64,000 nucleotides of DNA from Acinetobacter shaoyimingii (GTDB lineage: Bacteria > Pseudomonadota > Gammaproteobacteria > Pseudomonadales > Moraxellaceae). How positions within the stretch are numbered: position 1 is the stretch's first letter; each line of letters starts with the position of its first letter. Below are positions 7,494 to 16,378 of the stretch, piece by piece. The position numbers and the translations under genes are program-made. The stretch lies in contig NZ_CP049801.1 in assembly GCF_011578045.1 (NCBI RefSeq), positions 1,488,001 through 1,552,000 on the forward strand. The letters run 5' to 3'. Below the pieces are notes generated by a model. The model was not told the DNA's origin and did not search any database. It was given only the letters and a program-made list of their open reading frames with translations.

Positions 7494-8758
7494 ATCAAGC
7501 TATAGAGGAACCTGTGCATGTGTCCAAAAGTCATGGTGGATGTGGAGCCGAAACGGGACTGATATCAGTGGATGAGGCATTAGCATTGATCATCAATACA
7601 CCTCAAACTGTCGGGATACAAAGTCTACCTTTGTCTGAAGCATTACATCGTTATTTGGCTGAGCCGGTTTACTCGCAGATCGATTTACCTTTATTTAGCC
7701 AAAGTGCAGTTGATGGTTATGCGATTTGTAGTGAAACGGACATTTTAGCGGGTTCAGCATTTGAACTGGTGGGGGAAATACGCGCAGGTGAAGCTGTTCA
7801 TCATAAGTTGGCTATAGGTCAGGCGATGCGGATCTTTACGGGTGCTCAAATTCCTGAGTATACAACGACAGTGGCACGACAGGAAATTGTACATGTTGAA
7901 GCGAATCGTATTCGATTAACCGCAGATTTACCCTTACATGCTGATATACGGGACATAGGAGAAGAAATTTCAATTGGGCAATGTTTGGCAGAAAAAGGAC
8001 AGCAGCTCAGCGTGGGTGCAATTGCTGCCTTAAGTATGGCTGGTATACATGATGTAATGGTATATAAACATCCCAAAATTGCTGTGGTGATTACAGGTGA
8101 TGAAGTTGCTGAATCGGTTGAAGATTTAAAATCTGGTAAAATTTTTGATGCCAATGCGCCACTCATCAATGCATGGTTTCAGACCAAACATATACCCATT
8201 GAGACTTTTCATGTTGCTGATTCAGAACAGACAGTTACTCAATTATTTGATCATCTCAAAGACCAATATGACCTGATTTTAACCACAGGTGGTGTCTCTG
8301 TAGGAGATTATGATTTTGTTCGACCTGTGGCATTGAAACTTGGCTTCGAGCAAATATTTTGGAAAGTCAAACAAAAACCAGGGAAACCGATGTTTTTCGC
8401 ACAGCATCAACAGGTAGATCGGACATGTTATTTGCTTGGACTACCAGGAAATCCAGCGGCCGTGTATGTAGGGATGCAAATTTACGTTTCGACACTCATT
8501 AAAGCCTTACAGGGACAACAGACTTTAGTTGAATGGATCAGTGCGGTCATTCAGCATGATCTGAAAGCAGATAGCCGTGAACGTTTTTTAAGAATGTCAG
8601 CTGAATTCGAGCAAGGCATATTACAGGTAAATAGCCTAAGCAAACAACAATCTCATATGCTCAGTAATCTCATGCAAGCCAATTGTCTTGTACGCATTCC
8701 AGCACATCAAAATATTCAGACTGGTGATGTATTACAAGGTTGCTGGATTTTCGATTAA
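7490..8758 (+). CDS. moeA: molybdopterin molybdenumtransferase
   Basis: Inserts molybdate into adenylated molybdopterin to give Mo-molybdopterin. The substrate-binding motifs QSAVDGYAI (near residue 72), RIFTGAQIP, VVITGDEV, LTTGGVSVGDYDFV and LPGNPAAVYVGM are intact. The GTG start overlaps the moaCB stop (GTGA) and has CAGGAGGG 6 bases upstream, the best ribosome site in the operon. The first 30 residues (with HGGCGAETG) are an extension before the usual MoeA start. Length 422 against 411 in E. coli. modA follows after 24 bases. Confidence 0.94.
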   Translation: MNQAIEEPVHVSKSHGGCGAETGLISVDEALALIINTPQTVGIQSLPLSEALHRYLAEPVYSQIDLPLFSQSAVDGYAICSETDILAGSAFELVGEIRAGEAVHHKLAIGQAMRIFTGAQIPEYTTTVARQEIVHVEANRIRLTADLPLHADIRDIGEEISIGQCLAEKGQQLSVGAIAALSMAGIHDVMVYKHPKIAVVITGDEVAESVEDLKSGKIFDANAPLINAWFQTKHIPIETFHVADSEQTVTQLFDHLKDQYDLILTTGGVSVGDYDFVRPVALKLGFEQIFWKVKQKPGKPMFFAQHQQVDRTCYLLGLPGNPAAVYVGMQIYVSTLIKALQGQQTLVEWISAVIQHDLKADSRERFLRMSAEFEQGILQVNSLSKQQSHMLSNLMQANCLVRIPAHQNIQTGDVLQGCWIFD

Positions 8759-8782
8759 CAACGGCTTGGGATATAGAACAGT

Positions 8783-9553
8783 ATGATATGGCGAACAGTG
8801 GTATTCATATTGGTTAGTCTGATGACAACCATTCATGTTCAAGCTGCACATGTCAGAATTTACGCCGCGGCAAGTCTAAGCAATGTGATTCAAGATATCG
8901 CCAAGTTATATCAAAGTAAACATCCGCAGGTCAAAATTATTCCAGTCTTTGGTGCATCTTCTACTTTGGCGAAACAAATTGAAGCAGGTGCACCCAGCGA
9001 TATTTATTTTTCTGCAGATTTAGATTGGATGAAATACTTACAACAAAAACAAAAAGTTCAAGTTAAAACGATACAAAATATCTTAGAGAATGAGCTGGTA
9101 CTGATTAGCGCCGAAAACAGCATCTATCCTATCCCGATGACACAAAATTCAGCATTCATCAAAAACTTTTCTGGACGTTTATGTACAGGACAAATGCAGT
9201 CTGTACCTGTCGGGAAATATGCCAAACAAAGCCTGCAATATATAAATTGGTTCAATAGCCTAAGCACAAGAATCGTTGAGACCGATGACGTTCGAGCTGC
9301 ATTAACTTTTGTTGAGCGCAAAGAATGTCAATTGGGCATTGTCTATAAAACAGATGCCAAGATGAGTACAAAGGTGAAAATTATAGGTACATTCCCAAGT
9401 CAAAGTCATGAGCCAATTGTTTATCCCATTGCTTTGACACGCACAGGTGCTCGACAACAAGATGCTGTTTCGTTCTATCAATTTATAAAAACCAGTCCTG
9501 AATCAAGACAAATTTATCAAAAATATGGTTTTGGTCTTCAACATGAGAGGTGA
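8783..9553 (+). CDS. modA: molybdate ABC transporter, periplasmic binding protein
   Basis: Captures molybdate (and probably tungstate) in the periplasm for ModBC. A signal peptide of about 21 residues ends at HVQA-AHVRIYAAASLSNV; the AAASL strand and the serines of GASSTLAKQIEAGAPSDIYFSAD are anion-binding features of ModA. The usual later motif is present as IVYKTDA. Length 256 is normal. The gene continues the moeA transcription unit, and the modB start overlaps its stop. No ModE box was evident upstream. Confidence 0.93.
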   Translation: MIWRTVVFILVSLMTTIHVQAAHVRIYAAASLSNVIQDIAKLYQSKHPQVKIIPVFGASSTLAKQIEAGAPSDIYFSADLDWMKYLQQKQKVQVKTIQNILENELVLISAENSIYPIPMTQNSAFIKNFSGRLCTGQMQSVPVGKYAKQSLQYINWFNSLSTRIVETDDVRAALTFVERKECQLGIVYKTDAKMSTKVKIIGTFPSQSHEPIVYPIALTRTGARQQDAVSFYQFIKTSPESRQIYQKYGFGLQHER

Positions 9554-10251
9554 TGTCGCTAATGTGGCTCAGTCCAGATGAACTTTCAGCATTGTACTTG
9601 TCTGCAAAGGTAGCGAGTTGTGCAACATTGGTGAGTTTACCTTTTGCGACTGCATTGGCTTGGTTTTTGGCACGTTACGATTTTCCGATGAAATATCTGT
9701 TTGAGGCAGTTTTACAGTTGCCGATGGTATTACCACCTGTTGTTCTCGGTTATTTGCTTTTAATCAGTTTTGGTAGTCAAAGATGGATTGGAAAATGCTT
9801 AAATACATGGGGGATACAGCTGGCATTTAACTGGAAAGGTGCTGTCTTGGCATCAATCATTGTTGCCTTTCCTTTAATGGTTCAACCGATTCGCTTGTCA
9901 TTTCAAATGATCAATCGCCAATTTGAATATGTTGCAAATACATTAGGGGCTTCACCACGTCGTGTATTTTTTACCATTTGTCTACCTTTGGCGTTACCTG
10001 GAGTTTTGATTGGCAGTATTTTATGTTTTAGTCGAAGTTTGGGTGAATTTGGCGCAACCATTACTTTTGTAGGCAATATTCCAGATGAAACACGAACCAT
10101 TCCCATCGCAATTTACACGCTTATACAGCAACCTGATGGTGAATTTATGGCCATGCGCTTGGTGATGTTATCTCTATTTTTAGCTTTTGCTGCATTAATC
10201 GTGAATTACTATATCTTGCAGAAATACAAAAAGAAATTAGGACATGATTGA
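9553..10251 (+). CDS. modB: molybdate ABC transporter permease
   Basis: Inner-membrane permease with about five hydrophobic segments. The coupling (EAA) loop is NTLGASPRRVFFTICLPLALPG near residue 130, and RSLGEFGATITFVGNIP is the standard ModB signature that follows. Length about 232 matches E. coli ModB (229). The ATG at 9553 overlaps the modA stop; GTG 9550 and ATG 9562 are alternatives and no clear ribosome site separates them. modC overlaps its end. Confidence 0.93.
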   Translation: MSLMWLSPDELSALYLSAKVASCATLVSLPFATALAWFLARYDFPMKYLFEAVLQLPMVLPPVVLGYLLLISFGSQRWIGKCLNTWGIQLAFNWKGAVLASIIVAFPLMVQPIRLSFQMINRQFEYVANTLGASPRRVFFTICLPLALPGVLIGSILCFSRSLGEFGATITFVGNIPDETRTIPIAIYTLIQQPDGEFMAMRLVMLSLFLAFAALIVNYYILQKYKKKLGHD

Positions 10252-10886
10252 TGTTAGATTGCAATTTGAAATATGAACATGACGGCTTTGCTTTAGACGT
10301 CCAATTTCAAATGCAACATCCGATTATGGGGTTAATTGGGAATTCAGGTCATGGCAAAAGTACGCTACTGAAATTGATTTCTGGTCTATTAACTCCTTGT
10401 TCTGGTCATATCGTTTTAAATGATCAGATGCTTTATCACGATCAACATAAAATCAATGTTGCTGTACATAAAAGGCAGATTGCCCTGATTTTTCAGAAGG
10501 CATGGATTTTTCCACATCTGAGTGTTGCAAAAAACCTGTCCTATGCAGAAAAAATGAAGCAAAAATCTCAACAGAAATTCTCATTTGAACAGATCGTTGA
10601 ATTATTACAACTTGGAAGCTTGCTTAATCGTAAGTCGCATCAACTTTCAGGGGGCGAAGCACAGCGTGTATCCATTGGACGTGCATTATTATCGTCGCCA
10701 GATTTATTGCTACTGGATGAACCCTTAACTGGCTTAGACCGTATTTTAAAAGATCAATTGCTATTTTTTTTACATGAAGTTATTCAAGAGACGCAAGTGC
10801 CTATGATTTATGTGACGCATCATCATAAGGAATTAGATTATTTGAATGCAGAAATTCACATAATTGAACAAGGTAGAATGAGATAA
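10251..10886 (+). CDS. modC: molybdate ABC transporter ATPase, short form
   Basis: ATPase driving ModB. Walker A is GNSGHGKST (near residue 30), the signature LSGGEAQRVSIGRALL, Walker B LLLLDEP, and the H-loop VTHHH. AGGA lies 8-9 bases before the ATG, which overlaps the modB stop. At about 211 residues it lacks the C-terminal molybdate-binding MOP/TOBE domain of E. coli ModC (352 aa), so substrate feedback through that domain is absent. The gene ends just before a strong bidirectional terminator, so there is no room for a lost C-terminus. Confidence 0.9.
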   Translation: MLDCNLKYEHDGFALDVQFQMQHPIMGLIGNSGHGKSTLLKLISGLLTPCSGHIVLNDQMLYHDQHKINVAVHKRQIALIFQKAWIFPHLSVAKNLSYAEKMKQKSQQKFSFEQIVELLQLGSLLNRKSHQLSGGEAQRVSIGRALLSSPDLLLLDEPLTGLDRILKDQLLFFLHEVIQETQVPMIYVTHHHKELDYLNAEIHIIEQGRMR

Positions 10887-10924
10887 GTGATGGGAATTAA
10901 AATGATTGAAAAGTAATAATAAAT

Positions 10925-10956
10925 AAAAAGCCCTTATCTTTCGATAAGGGCTTTTT
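10925..10956. terminator. bidirectional terminator, modC / tRNA-Gly
   Basis: A perfect 14-bp stem (AAAAAGCCCTTATC with its complement) with a TTTC loop and A/T runs on both sides. It ends the nas-moa-mod unit on plus and the tRNA-Gly transcript on minus. Confidence 0.93.
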
Positions 10957-10963
10957 CGTATTC

Positions 10964-11039
10964 TGGAGCGGGAAAGGAGACTCGAACTCCCGACCCCAAC
11001 CTTGGCAAGGTTATGCTCTACCAACTGAGCTATTCCCGC
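10964..11039 (-). tRNA. tRNA-Gly (GCC)
   Basis: On the minus strand the 76-base sequence starts GCGGGAATAGCTCAG and ends TTTCCCGCTCCA. The 7-bp acceptor stem (GCGGGAA/TTTCCCGC region), D-loop AGCTCAGTTGG, anticodon arm CCTTGCCAAGG with anticodon GCC, and T-arm GGGAGTTCGAGTCTCC are visible. CCA is encoded. It lies 63 bases downstream of cysS in the same direction and may be part of its transcript. Confidence 0.96.
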
Positions 11040-11102
11040 AATATGGGAGCATTATAGAGCGTTTAATAAAACTGTCAACACTCTATCATTTTAATTGAAC
11101 AA

Positions 11103-12524
11103 TTAATCAGCACGGCGCCAAATGGTGCCTTGGCGTGTGTCTTCTAACACAATGCCTTGATCCAGTAAAGATTGTCGAATTTCATCAGCACGGGCAAATT
11201 CTTTGGCTTTTTTGGCATCTTGACGCTGTTGAATCAAGTCTTCAATTTGAACTTCGGTTAAAGTCAGCGCTTCTTGACCAATATCAGACTTTAGAAAATC
11301 ATCCACATTGTGTTGCACTAAACCTAAAATATTGGTGAGATGACGTAATGTTGAATAATAAAGAGTTGCTTGTTCAGCATGTTCATCTTTCACAGCACGG
11401 TTTAATTCTTTGTTGATTTCAAACAACACCGCTATAGCTTCAGAGGTATTGAAATCATCACGCATTGCAGCATTAAAGCGTTCAACCAAACTGTCTTTAA
11501 GTTGTTCTGAAGTTTTGTCTCCATAAACCGCTTGATATGCTTTAAACGAATGATAAAAACGTGACAGGGTATTTTTTGCTTCTTTTAAAGCGGCATCCGA
11601 GAAGTTCACTGGACTACGGTAGTGTGAAGACACAATGAAGTAACGAATCACTTCAGGGTGGAATTTTTCCATCACATCACGAATGGTGAAGAAGTTGCCC
11701 AGCGACTTCGACATTTTTTCGCCATCAACGTTGATGAAGCCGACATGCATCCAGTAGTTCACATATTGTTCACCTGTTGCTGCTTCACTTTGAGCAATTT
11801 CATTTTCATGGTGAGGGAAAGTTAAATCTGAACCACCACCATGAATATCGAAATGATTACCAAGGCAGCAAGTAGACATGGCTGAACATTCAATATGCCA
11901 ACCTGGACGGCCATTGCCCCACGGTGATGCCCACGATGGTTCATTTTCTTTCGCATGTTTCCAAAGTACAAAGTCAAACGGATGTTTCTTTTCAACTTCT
12001 ACATCAACACGTTCAGATGCACCTGCTTGCATATCCTCAAGCTTGCGACCAGATAAACGACCGTATTTGGCAAACTTTTCTACTTCAAAGTAAACATCAC
12101 CATTGTTTGATGGGTATGCTGTACCATTATTGACCAGCGTGCCAATCATATTTTGCATTTGATCGATGTATTCGGTGGCACGTGGTGCTTCATTTGGCGC
12201 TTCGCAACCTAAGCTTGCCGCATCTTCATTCATGGCTTGAATAAAACGATCTGTTAAAGCGGTAATGCTTTCCCCATTTTCATTGGCACGTTTAATAATT
12301 TTGTCGTCGATATCTGTGATATTGCGGACATAATTAACATTCCAACCTTGACTACGTAAAAAACGAATAATGTAGTCAAATGCAACCATGACTCGAGCAT
12401 GTCCAATGTGACAGTAGTCATACACGGTCATACCACAGACATACATGTCAATGTGGCCTTCTTTACGTGGTACGAATTCTACTTTTTTACGTTGCTCTGA
12501 GTTGTAAAGAACAAAAGGTTGCAT
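11103..12524 (-). CDS. cysS: cysteine-tRNA ligase
   Basis: Class I aminoacyl-tRNA synthetase charging tRNA-Cys. It has the HIGH motif in [10 protein letters not shown] (near residue 35), the zinc ligands in YVCGMTVYD and [19 protein letters not shown], and the KMSKS loop as [10 protein letters not shown] (near residue 270). Length 473 is standard (461 in E. coli). The ATG begins [11 protein letters not shown]. It faces kdsD across a 198-bp divergent region. Its 3' end runs towards tRNA-Gly. Confident. Confidence 0.97.
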   Translation of the reverse strand: MQPFVLYNSEQRKKVEFVPRKEGHIDMYVCGMTVYDYCHIGHARVMVAFDYIIRFLRSQGWNVNYVRNITDIDDKIIKRANENGESITALTDRFIQAMNEDAASLGCEAPNEAPRATEYIDQMQNMIGTLVNNGTAYPSNNGDVYFEVEKFAKYGRLSGRKLEDMQAGASERVDVEVEKKHPFDFVLWKHAKENEPSWASPWGNGRPGWHIECSAMSTCCLGNHFDIHGGGSDLTFPHHENEIAQSEAATGEQYVNYWMHVGFINVDGEKMSKSLGNFFTIRDVMEKFHPEVIRYFIVSSHYRSPVNFSDAALKEAKNTLSRFYHSFKAYQAVYGDKTSEQLKDSLVERFNAAMRDDFNTSEAIAVLFEINKELNRAVKDEHAEQATLYYSTLRHLTNILGLVQHNVDDFLKSDIGQEALTLTEVQIEDLIQQRQDAKKAKEFARADEIRQSLLDQGIVLEDTRQGTIWRRAD

Positions 12525-12722
12525 AGGTCTTCAAAATGTTTCATTAAAAAGGTGCTTCATCATAACGTAAGGCGTATATTTCACAAAGTTTTATACGTTA
12601 ATTTTCTATATAAATGAAATTTGTACATTTAGGAAATCCTACTTAGCGCTGATATGTTAATATAGGAATATTATTCCTCTGTTTGAAATCATAAACTCCA
12701 AGTGAGTTAAGGTACGTTTATT

Positions 12723-13715
12723 TTGAATTCTGCAAATATGCCAAATCAGATTGATTTTCAAAAGGTTGCAATTGAGACTTTGTCTATTGAGCAACAAGCG
12801 CTTGCTGTACTTGCGACGCAAATTGATGATCGCTTTAGCAAAGCATGTGAAATAATTCTGCAGTGTCATGGTCGATTGGTTGTGACAGGTATGGGAAAAT
12901 CTGGGCATATTGGTCGTAAAATGGCCGCAACCTTTGCCTCAACAGGTACACCATCATTCTTTATGCATCCAGGCGAAGCTGGTCATGGTGACTTAGGTAT
13001 GCTCGTGCGTGGCGACGTCTTGATTGCGATTTCAAACTCAGGAAAAAGTGATGAAATCATGATGCTGATGCCACTGATTAAGCATTTAGGTGTGCCACTC
13101 ATTACGATTTCAGGCGATGACAAAGGACCGATGCCTCAAAACGCTGACGTGGCTTTAACTTTGGGCAATATTCAAGAAGCTTGTCCACTTGGTCTTGCAC
13201 CGACTTCAAGTACGACTGCAACTTTGGCTTTAGGTGATGCACTTGCAGTTGCTTTATTGGAAGCCCGTGGCTTTACTGCCAATGATTTTGCAATGTCGCA
13301 TCCTGCAGGGGCTTTAGGCAAACGTTTGCTGTTGCATGTAAAACACTTAATGCATACAGGGCAAGAGCTACCCAAAGTCTCGCCAGATACACCAATGAAC
13401 AAAGTTCTTTACGAAATCTCTAACAAACGCCTAGGTTTAACCACAATTGTCGATCAGAATGATGTTCTATTGGGCATTTTTACAGATGGTGACTTACGTC
13501 GCTTGATCGATAAGCAACAAGGCTTTGATGTGACTTTACCTGTGTCGGCGGTGATGATTCAAAACCCATTGACCATTTCACAAGAAGCGCGTGCGGTAGA
13601 AGCGCTTGAACAAATGAACGCAAAAAAAATTAATCAATTTGTGGTGGTGAATGAGAATCAGCAGGTCATTGGGGTCATTAGTATGCATGATTTGATTCAA
13701 GCTGGGGTAAATTAA
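12723..13715 (+). CDS. kdsD: D-arabinose 5-phosphate isomerase
   Basis: Converts ribulose 5-phosphate to arabinose 5-phosphate, the precursor of Kdo for lipopolysaccharide. A SIS sugar-isomerase domain (about 40-180; VTGMGKSGHIGRKMAATFASTGTPS, HPGEAGHGDLGM) is followed by two CBS domains (about 210-330). The TTG at 12723 is chosen because AAGG lies 10 bases upstream and the length before IDFQKVA matches E. coli; ATG 12738 is the alternative. kdsC starts 3 bases after the stop. First gene of a five-gene LPS operon. Confidence 0.93.
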   Translation: MNSANMPNQIDFQKVAIETLSIEQQALAVLATQIDDRFSKACEIILQCHGRLVVTGMGKSGHIGRKMAATFASTGTPSFFMHPGEAGHGDLGMLVRGDVLIAISNSGKSDEIMMLMPLIKHLGVPLITISGDDKGPMPQNADVALTLGNIQEACPLGLAPTSSTTATLALGDALAVALLEARGFTANDFAMSHPAGALGKRLLLHVKHLMHTGQELPKVSPDTPMNKVLYEISNKRLGLTTIVDQNDVLLGIFTDGDLRRLIDKQQGFDVTLPVSAVMIQNPLTISQEARAVEALEQMNAKKINQFVVVNENQQVIGVISMHDLIQAGVN

Positions 13716-13718
13716 ACA

Positions 13719-14258
13719 ATGGCATCGTATGTAATGTTAGAACAAGCGCGTCATGTAGAAGCTTTAGTTTTAGATGTTGATGGTATTTTAAGTGATGGTT
13801 TTGTAACATTAACCAATACGGGTGATGAAATTAAATCATTTGATATCCGTGATGGTCTAGGAATGAAACTGGTCCAGAAGGCTGGCATTAAAGTCATTAT
13901 TATCACGGGTCGTAAGAGCAATATCGTTGAAAAACGTATGTCAGACTTGGGTGTAGATTTAGTTTTTCAAGGTCGTGAAGACAAAGGTGTTGCACTGAAA
14001 GAAGCGTGTAAACAGTTGAATCTTACACCAGATGATTGCTTATATATGGGGGACGATTGGCCCGATTTATCTGCCTTTGCAATAGCAGGTATGTCAGTCA
14101 CCGTACCAAATGGACATGTTGAAGTACGACGTCGTGCAGATTTGGTCACTCAAGCTTATGGTGGTCGTGGCGCTGTTCGTGAAGTCTGTGACATGTTACT
14201 CATGGCAAAAGGCGTTTACGATGAACTACTTGAACAATTCCTTCAAGTGGCTCATTAA
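13719..14258 (+). CDS. kdsC: 3-deoxy-D-manno-octulosonate 8-phosphate phosphatase
   Basis: HAD-family phosphatase releasing Kdo from Kdo 8-phosphate. Motif I is LVLDVDGILSDG (nucleophile Asp near residue 20), motif II ITGRKS, motif III lysine in QGREDKGVALKE, motif IV YMGDDWPDL. The 179-residue cap-less form is usual. It is packed between kdsD and lptC; the same kdsD-kdsC-lptCAB order is known in many gammaproteobacteria. Acts in the cytoplasm. Confidence 0.95.
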   Translation: MASYVMLEQARHVEALVLDVDGILSDGFVTLTNTGDEIKSFDIRDGLGMKLVQKAGIKVIIITGRKSNIVEKRMSDLGVDLVFQGREDKGVALKEACKQLNLTPDDCLYMGDDWPDLSAFAIAGMSVTVPNGHVEVRRRADLVTQAYGGRGAVREVCDMLLMAKGVYDELLEQFLQVAH

Positions 14259-14297
14259 GTAAAGTAATTGCTTTTGTATTAATTAAGATGATGATTT

Positions 14298-14843
14298 ATG
14301 GATACTAAGGCCCTATATGTCACTGCAGTAATCATCGCGGCTATGAGCGGCGGGTATTACTATTACAGTGGCAAAGGCAAAAAGCTTGAGGTAGCATCAG
14401 CTCAAAGCATGATCAATACTGCAAATGGTATTCAGGTATTACAAACCAATGACCAAGGGCAATTGTATGTGACGGCAAAAGTTGATCGCCTTGAACAAGA
14501 CATGAAACTGCAAACATCAAAGTTGGATCACTTAGATGCTTCGGTTTATACCAATAATCAAGTTACTTCTACGTTCTATGCGAAAGAGGGCTTTGGTTAT
14601 AATGACAATGAAAAAATTGTCCTTAAAGGTGATGTTAAAGCCACCAAGTTTGGTAATTTAGGCGAGATGGTTTTAGTTACAGAGCAGTTGACGGGTTATC
14701 CGAAAACGATGAAGCTTGAAACTCAAAATGTAGTTACAGTAAATGCGCCGAATGCTCAATTTGTAAGTCAAGGATTACAAGCAAACTTGAATCAAGGGCA
14801 ATACGAATTTTTTAATATTCGAGGAAAGTATGCACCACACTAA
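14298..14843 (+). CDS. lptC: LPS export protein LptC
   Basis: Bitopic inner-membrane component of the Lpt bridge that passes LPS from LptBFG to LptA. One N-terminal membrane segment (residues 5-23, with VTAVIIAAMSGGYYYYSG) precedes a periplasmic beta-jellyroll of the YrbK type. Sequence identity to E. coli LptC is low by eye, but position and topology are typical, and length 181 compares with 191. It overlaps lptA by 14 bp. Confidence 0.88.
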   Translation: MDTKALYVTAVIIAAMSGGYYYYSGKGKKLEVASAQSMINTANGIQVLQTNDQGQLYVTAKVDRLEQDMKLQTSKLDHLDASVYTNNQVTSTFYAKEGFGYNDNEKIVLKGDVKATKFGNLGEMVLVTEQLTGYPKTMKLETQNVVTVNAPNAQFVSQGLQANLNQGQYEFFNIRGKYAPH

Positions 14844-15396
14844 TCATCATTCTTTAATTTCATCTTTCCTGAAAAATGCTCTTTTGGGTGCAGGATTGTT
14901 GACTTGTTCAGTCATGGCTTTTGCATTACCTAGCGACCGTAATCAACCGATTTCATTAGTGGCAGATCATGCAACATATAATGATAAGACCGGTGTTACC
15001 ACATACACAGGCAATGTGCTGATCGAGCAAGGGACAATGAAGCTACAAGCAGCTTCAATTGTGGCAAACCTCAATAAAAATAAGCAAATCAGTACGATTA
15101 CTGCAAATGGTTCACCTGCAAAATTTCAGCAGCAAATAGAAACTAATCGTGGCATTGCGCGTGGTGAAGCCAAAAAGATTTTATACAATGCTGAAACAGG
15201 CATCATTACGCTCATAGGCAATGCTTATCTGAATCAAGATGGAGCAAGTCTACGAGGTAGTACCTTGAAATACAGTATGAACAAGGGTGATGTTGAAGTT
15301 TCTGGTAGCTCAAGTGAAGCAGGTTCAACCAAAGGTCGTGTACAAATCATTATACCACCATCAAGTTCACGTACATTCCAAGGAGTACGTGATTAA
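14830..15396 (+). CDS. lptA: LPS transport periplasmic protein LptA
   Basis: Periplasmic bridge protein. A signal peptide of about 35 residues ends near [11 protein letters not shown]. The mature part has the OstA/LptA pattern [27 protein letters not shown] and [14 protein letters not shown]. Length 188 matches E. coli (185). Its ATG lies within the end of lptC, and its TAA overlaps the ATG of lptB (TAATG), so lptC-lptA-lptB are probably coupled. Confidence 0.94.
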   Translation: MHHTNHHSLISSFLKNALLGAGLLTCSVMAFALPSDRNQPISLVADHATYNDKTGVTTYTGNVLIEQGTMKLQAASIVANLNKNKQISTITANGSPAKFQQQIETNRGIARGEAKKILYNAETGIITLIGNAYLNQDGASLRGSTLKYSMNKGDVEVSGSSSEAGSTKGRVQIIIPPSSSRTFQGVRD

Positions 15397-16142
15397 TGTC
15401 AGCTGTAGAAAACAAAGTTCAAACGTTAACGATCAAACACTTGGCTAAAGTGTATAGCAAACGTTGGGTAGTCAAAGACGTTTCTTTTAGCATGCAAAGT
15501 GGTCAAATTGTCGGCTTACTTGGGCCAAATGGTGCGGGTAAAACCACAAGTTTCTATATGGTTGTAGGACTTGTACGTATGGACAAAGGTGAGATTCACC
15601 TTGATGATCGTGATATTTCTGATTTGGCGATGCATGAGCGTGCGCGTTATGGCATTGGATATCTTCCACAGGAAGCTTCAATTTTCAGAAAATTGACCAT
15701 TGCTGATAACATCATGGCGATCCTGGAAACCCGAAAAGATTTGACCAAATCACAAAGACAAGCGCGCCTCAAAGAATTATTAGCAGATTTTAAAATCACC
15801 CATATTAAAGATTCTTTAGGTATGAGTGTTTCTGGTGGTGAGCGTCGTCGCGCTGAAATTGCACGAGCGCTTGCAGCCGATCCAAAATTTATGCTTTTAG
15901 ATGAACCCTTTGCAGGTGTCGATCCGATTTCGGTTGGGGATATCAAAGATATTATTCGAAACTTGAAGGATCGTGGAATTGGTGTTTTAATTACAGATCA
16001 TAATGTACGCGAAACCCTAGCAATTTGTGAGCATGCGTATATCGTGAGTGAAGGTGCTGTGATTGCTGAGGGAACACCTGAGCAAGTGTTAGCAGATGAT
16101 ACAGTGCGTAAAGTTTATCTTGGGGATGACTTTACGGTTTAA
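15396..16142 (+). CDS. lptB: LPS export ABC transporter ATPase LptB
   Basis: Cytoplasmic ATPase that powers LPS extraction by LptFG (not in this window). Walker [11 protein letters not shown] (near residue 45), Q-loop YLPQEASIF, signature [15 protein letters not shown], Walker [13 protein letters not shown] and H-loop [10 protein letters not shown] are all present. Length 248 is normal. In E. coli rpoN follows; here a terminator and a secretion operon follow instead. Confident. Confidence 0.97.
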   Translation: MSAVENKVQTLTIKHLAKVYSKRWVVKDVSFSMQSGQIVGLLGPNGAGKTTSFYMVVGLVRMDKGEIHLDDRDISDLAMHERARYGIGYLPQEASIFRKLTIADNIMAILETRKDLTKSQRQARLKELLADFKITHIKDSLGMSVSGGERRRAEIARALAADPKFMLLDEPFAGVDPISVGDIKDIIRNLKDRGIGVLITDHNVRETLAICEHAYIVSEGAVIAEGTPEQVLADDTVRKVYLGDDFTV

Positions 16143-16168
16143 CAGAGTGTTAGCACAAATCAGAAAAG

Positions 16169-16220
16169 AAATAAGGTGTAGAGATTTCATGAATGATTTG
16201 AATCTGCACCTTATTTTTTA
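16169..16220 (+). terminator. terminator of the kds-lpt operon
   Basis: AATAAGGTG pairs with CACCTTATT, with a further AGATT/AATCT stem inside a long loop, followed by TTTTTT. It lies 27 bases after the lptB stop. Confidence 0.7.
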
Positions 16221-16259
16221 ATATAAATCTTTTTAATATAAATGTTTTTTAATATAAAA
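16215..16259. repeat. 15-bp A/T-rich tandem repeat, 3 copies
   Basis: Three near-identical copies of TTTTTAATATAAAT spaced exactly 15 bases apart, overlapping the lptB terminator tail and lying about 120 bp before the secretion operon. With no G or C in the core this is strongly bendable DNA; it might act as an upstream element or silencer target for the next operon. Confidence 0.75.
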
Positions 16260-16378
16260 TTAAAGATTACTATAGAATAATATATAAATAGTTTAATAAA
16301 TATAATGAGCCAAGGTTACATCTTCAGCAGTAATGATGTAATTCAAATGAGAACAACGTGAATAATAAGAAGATCAAA

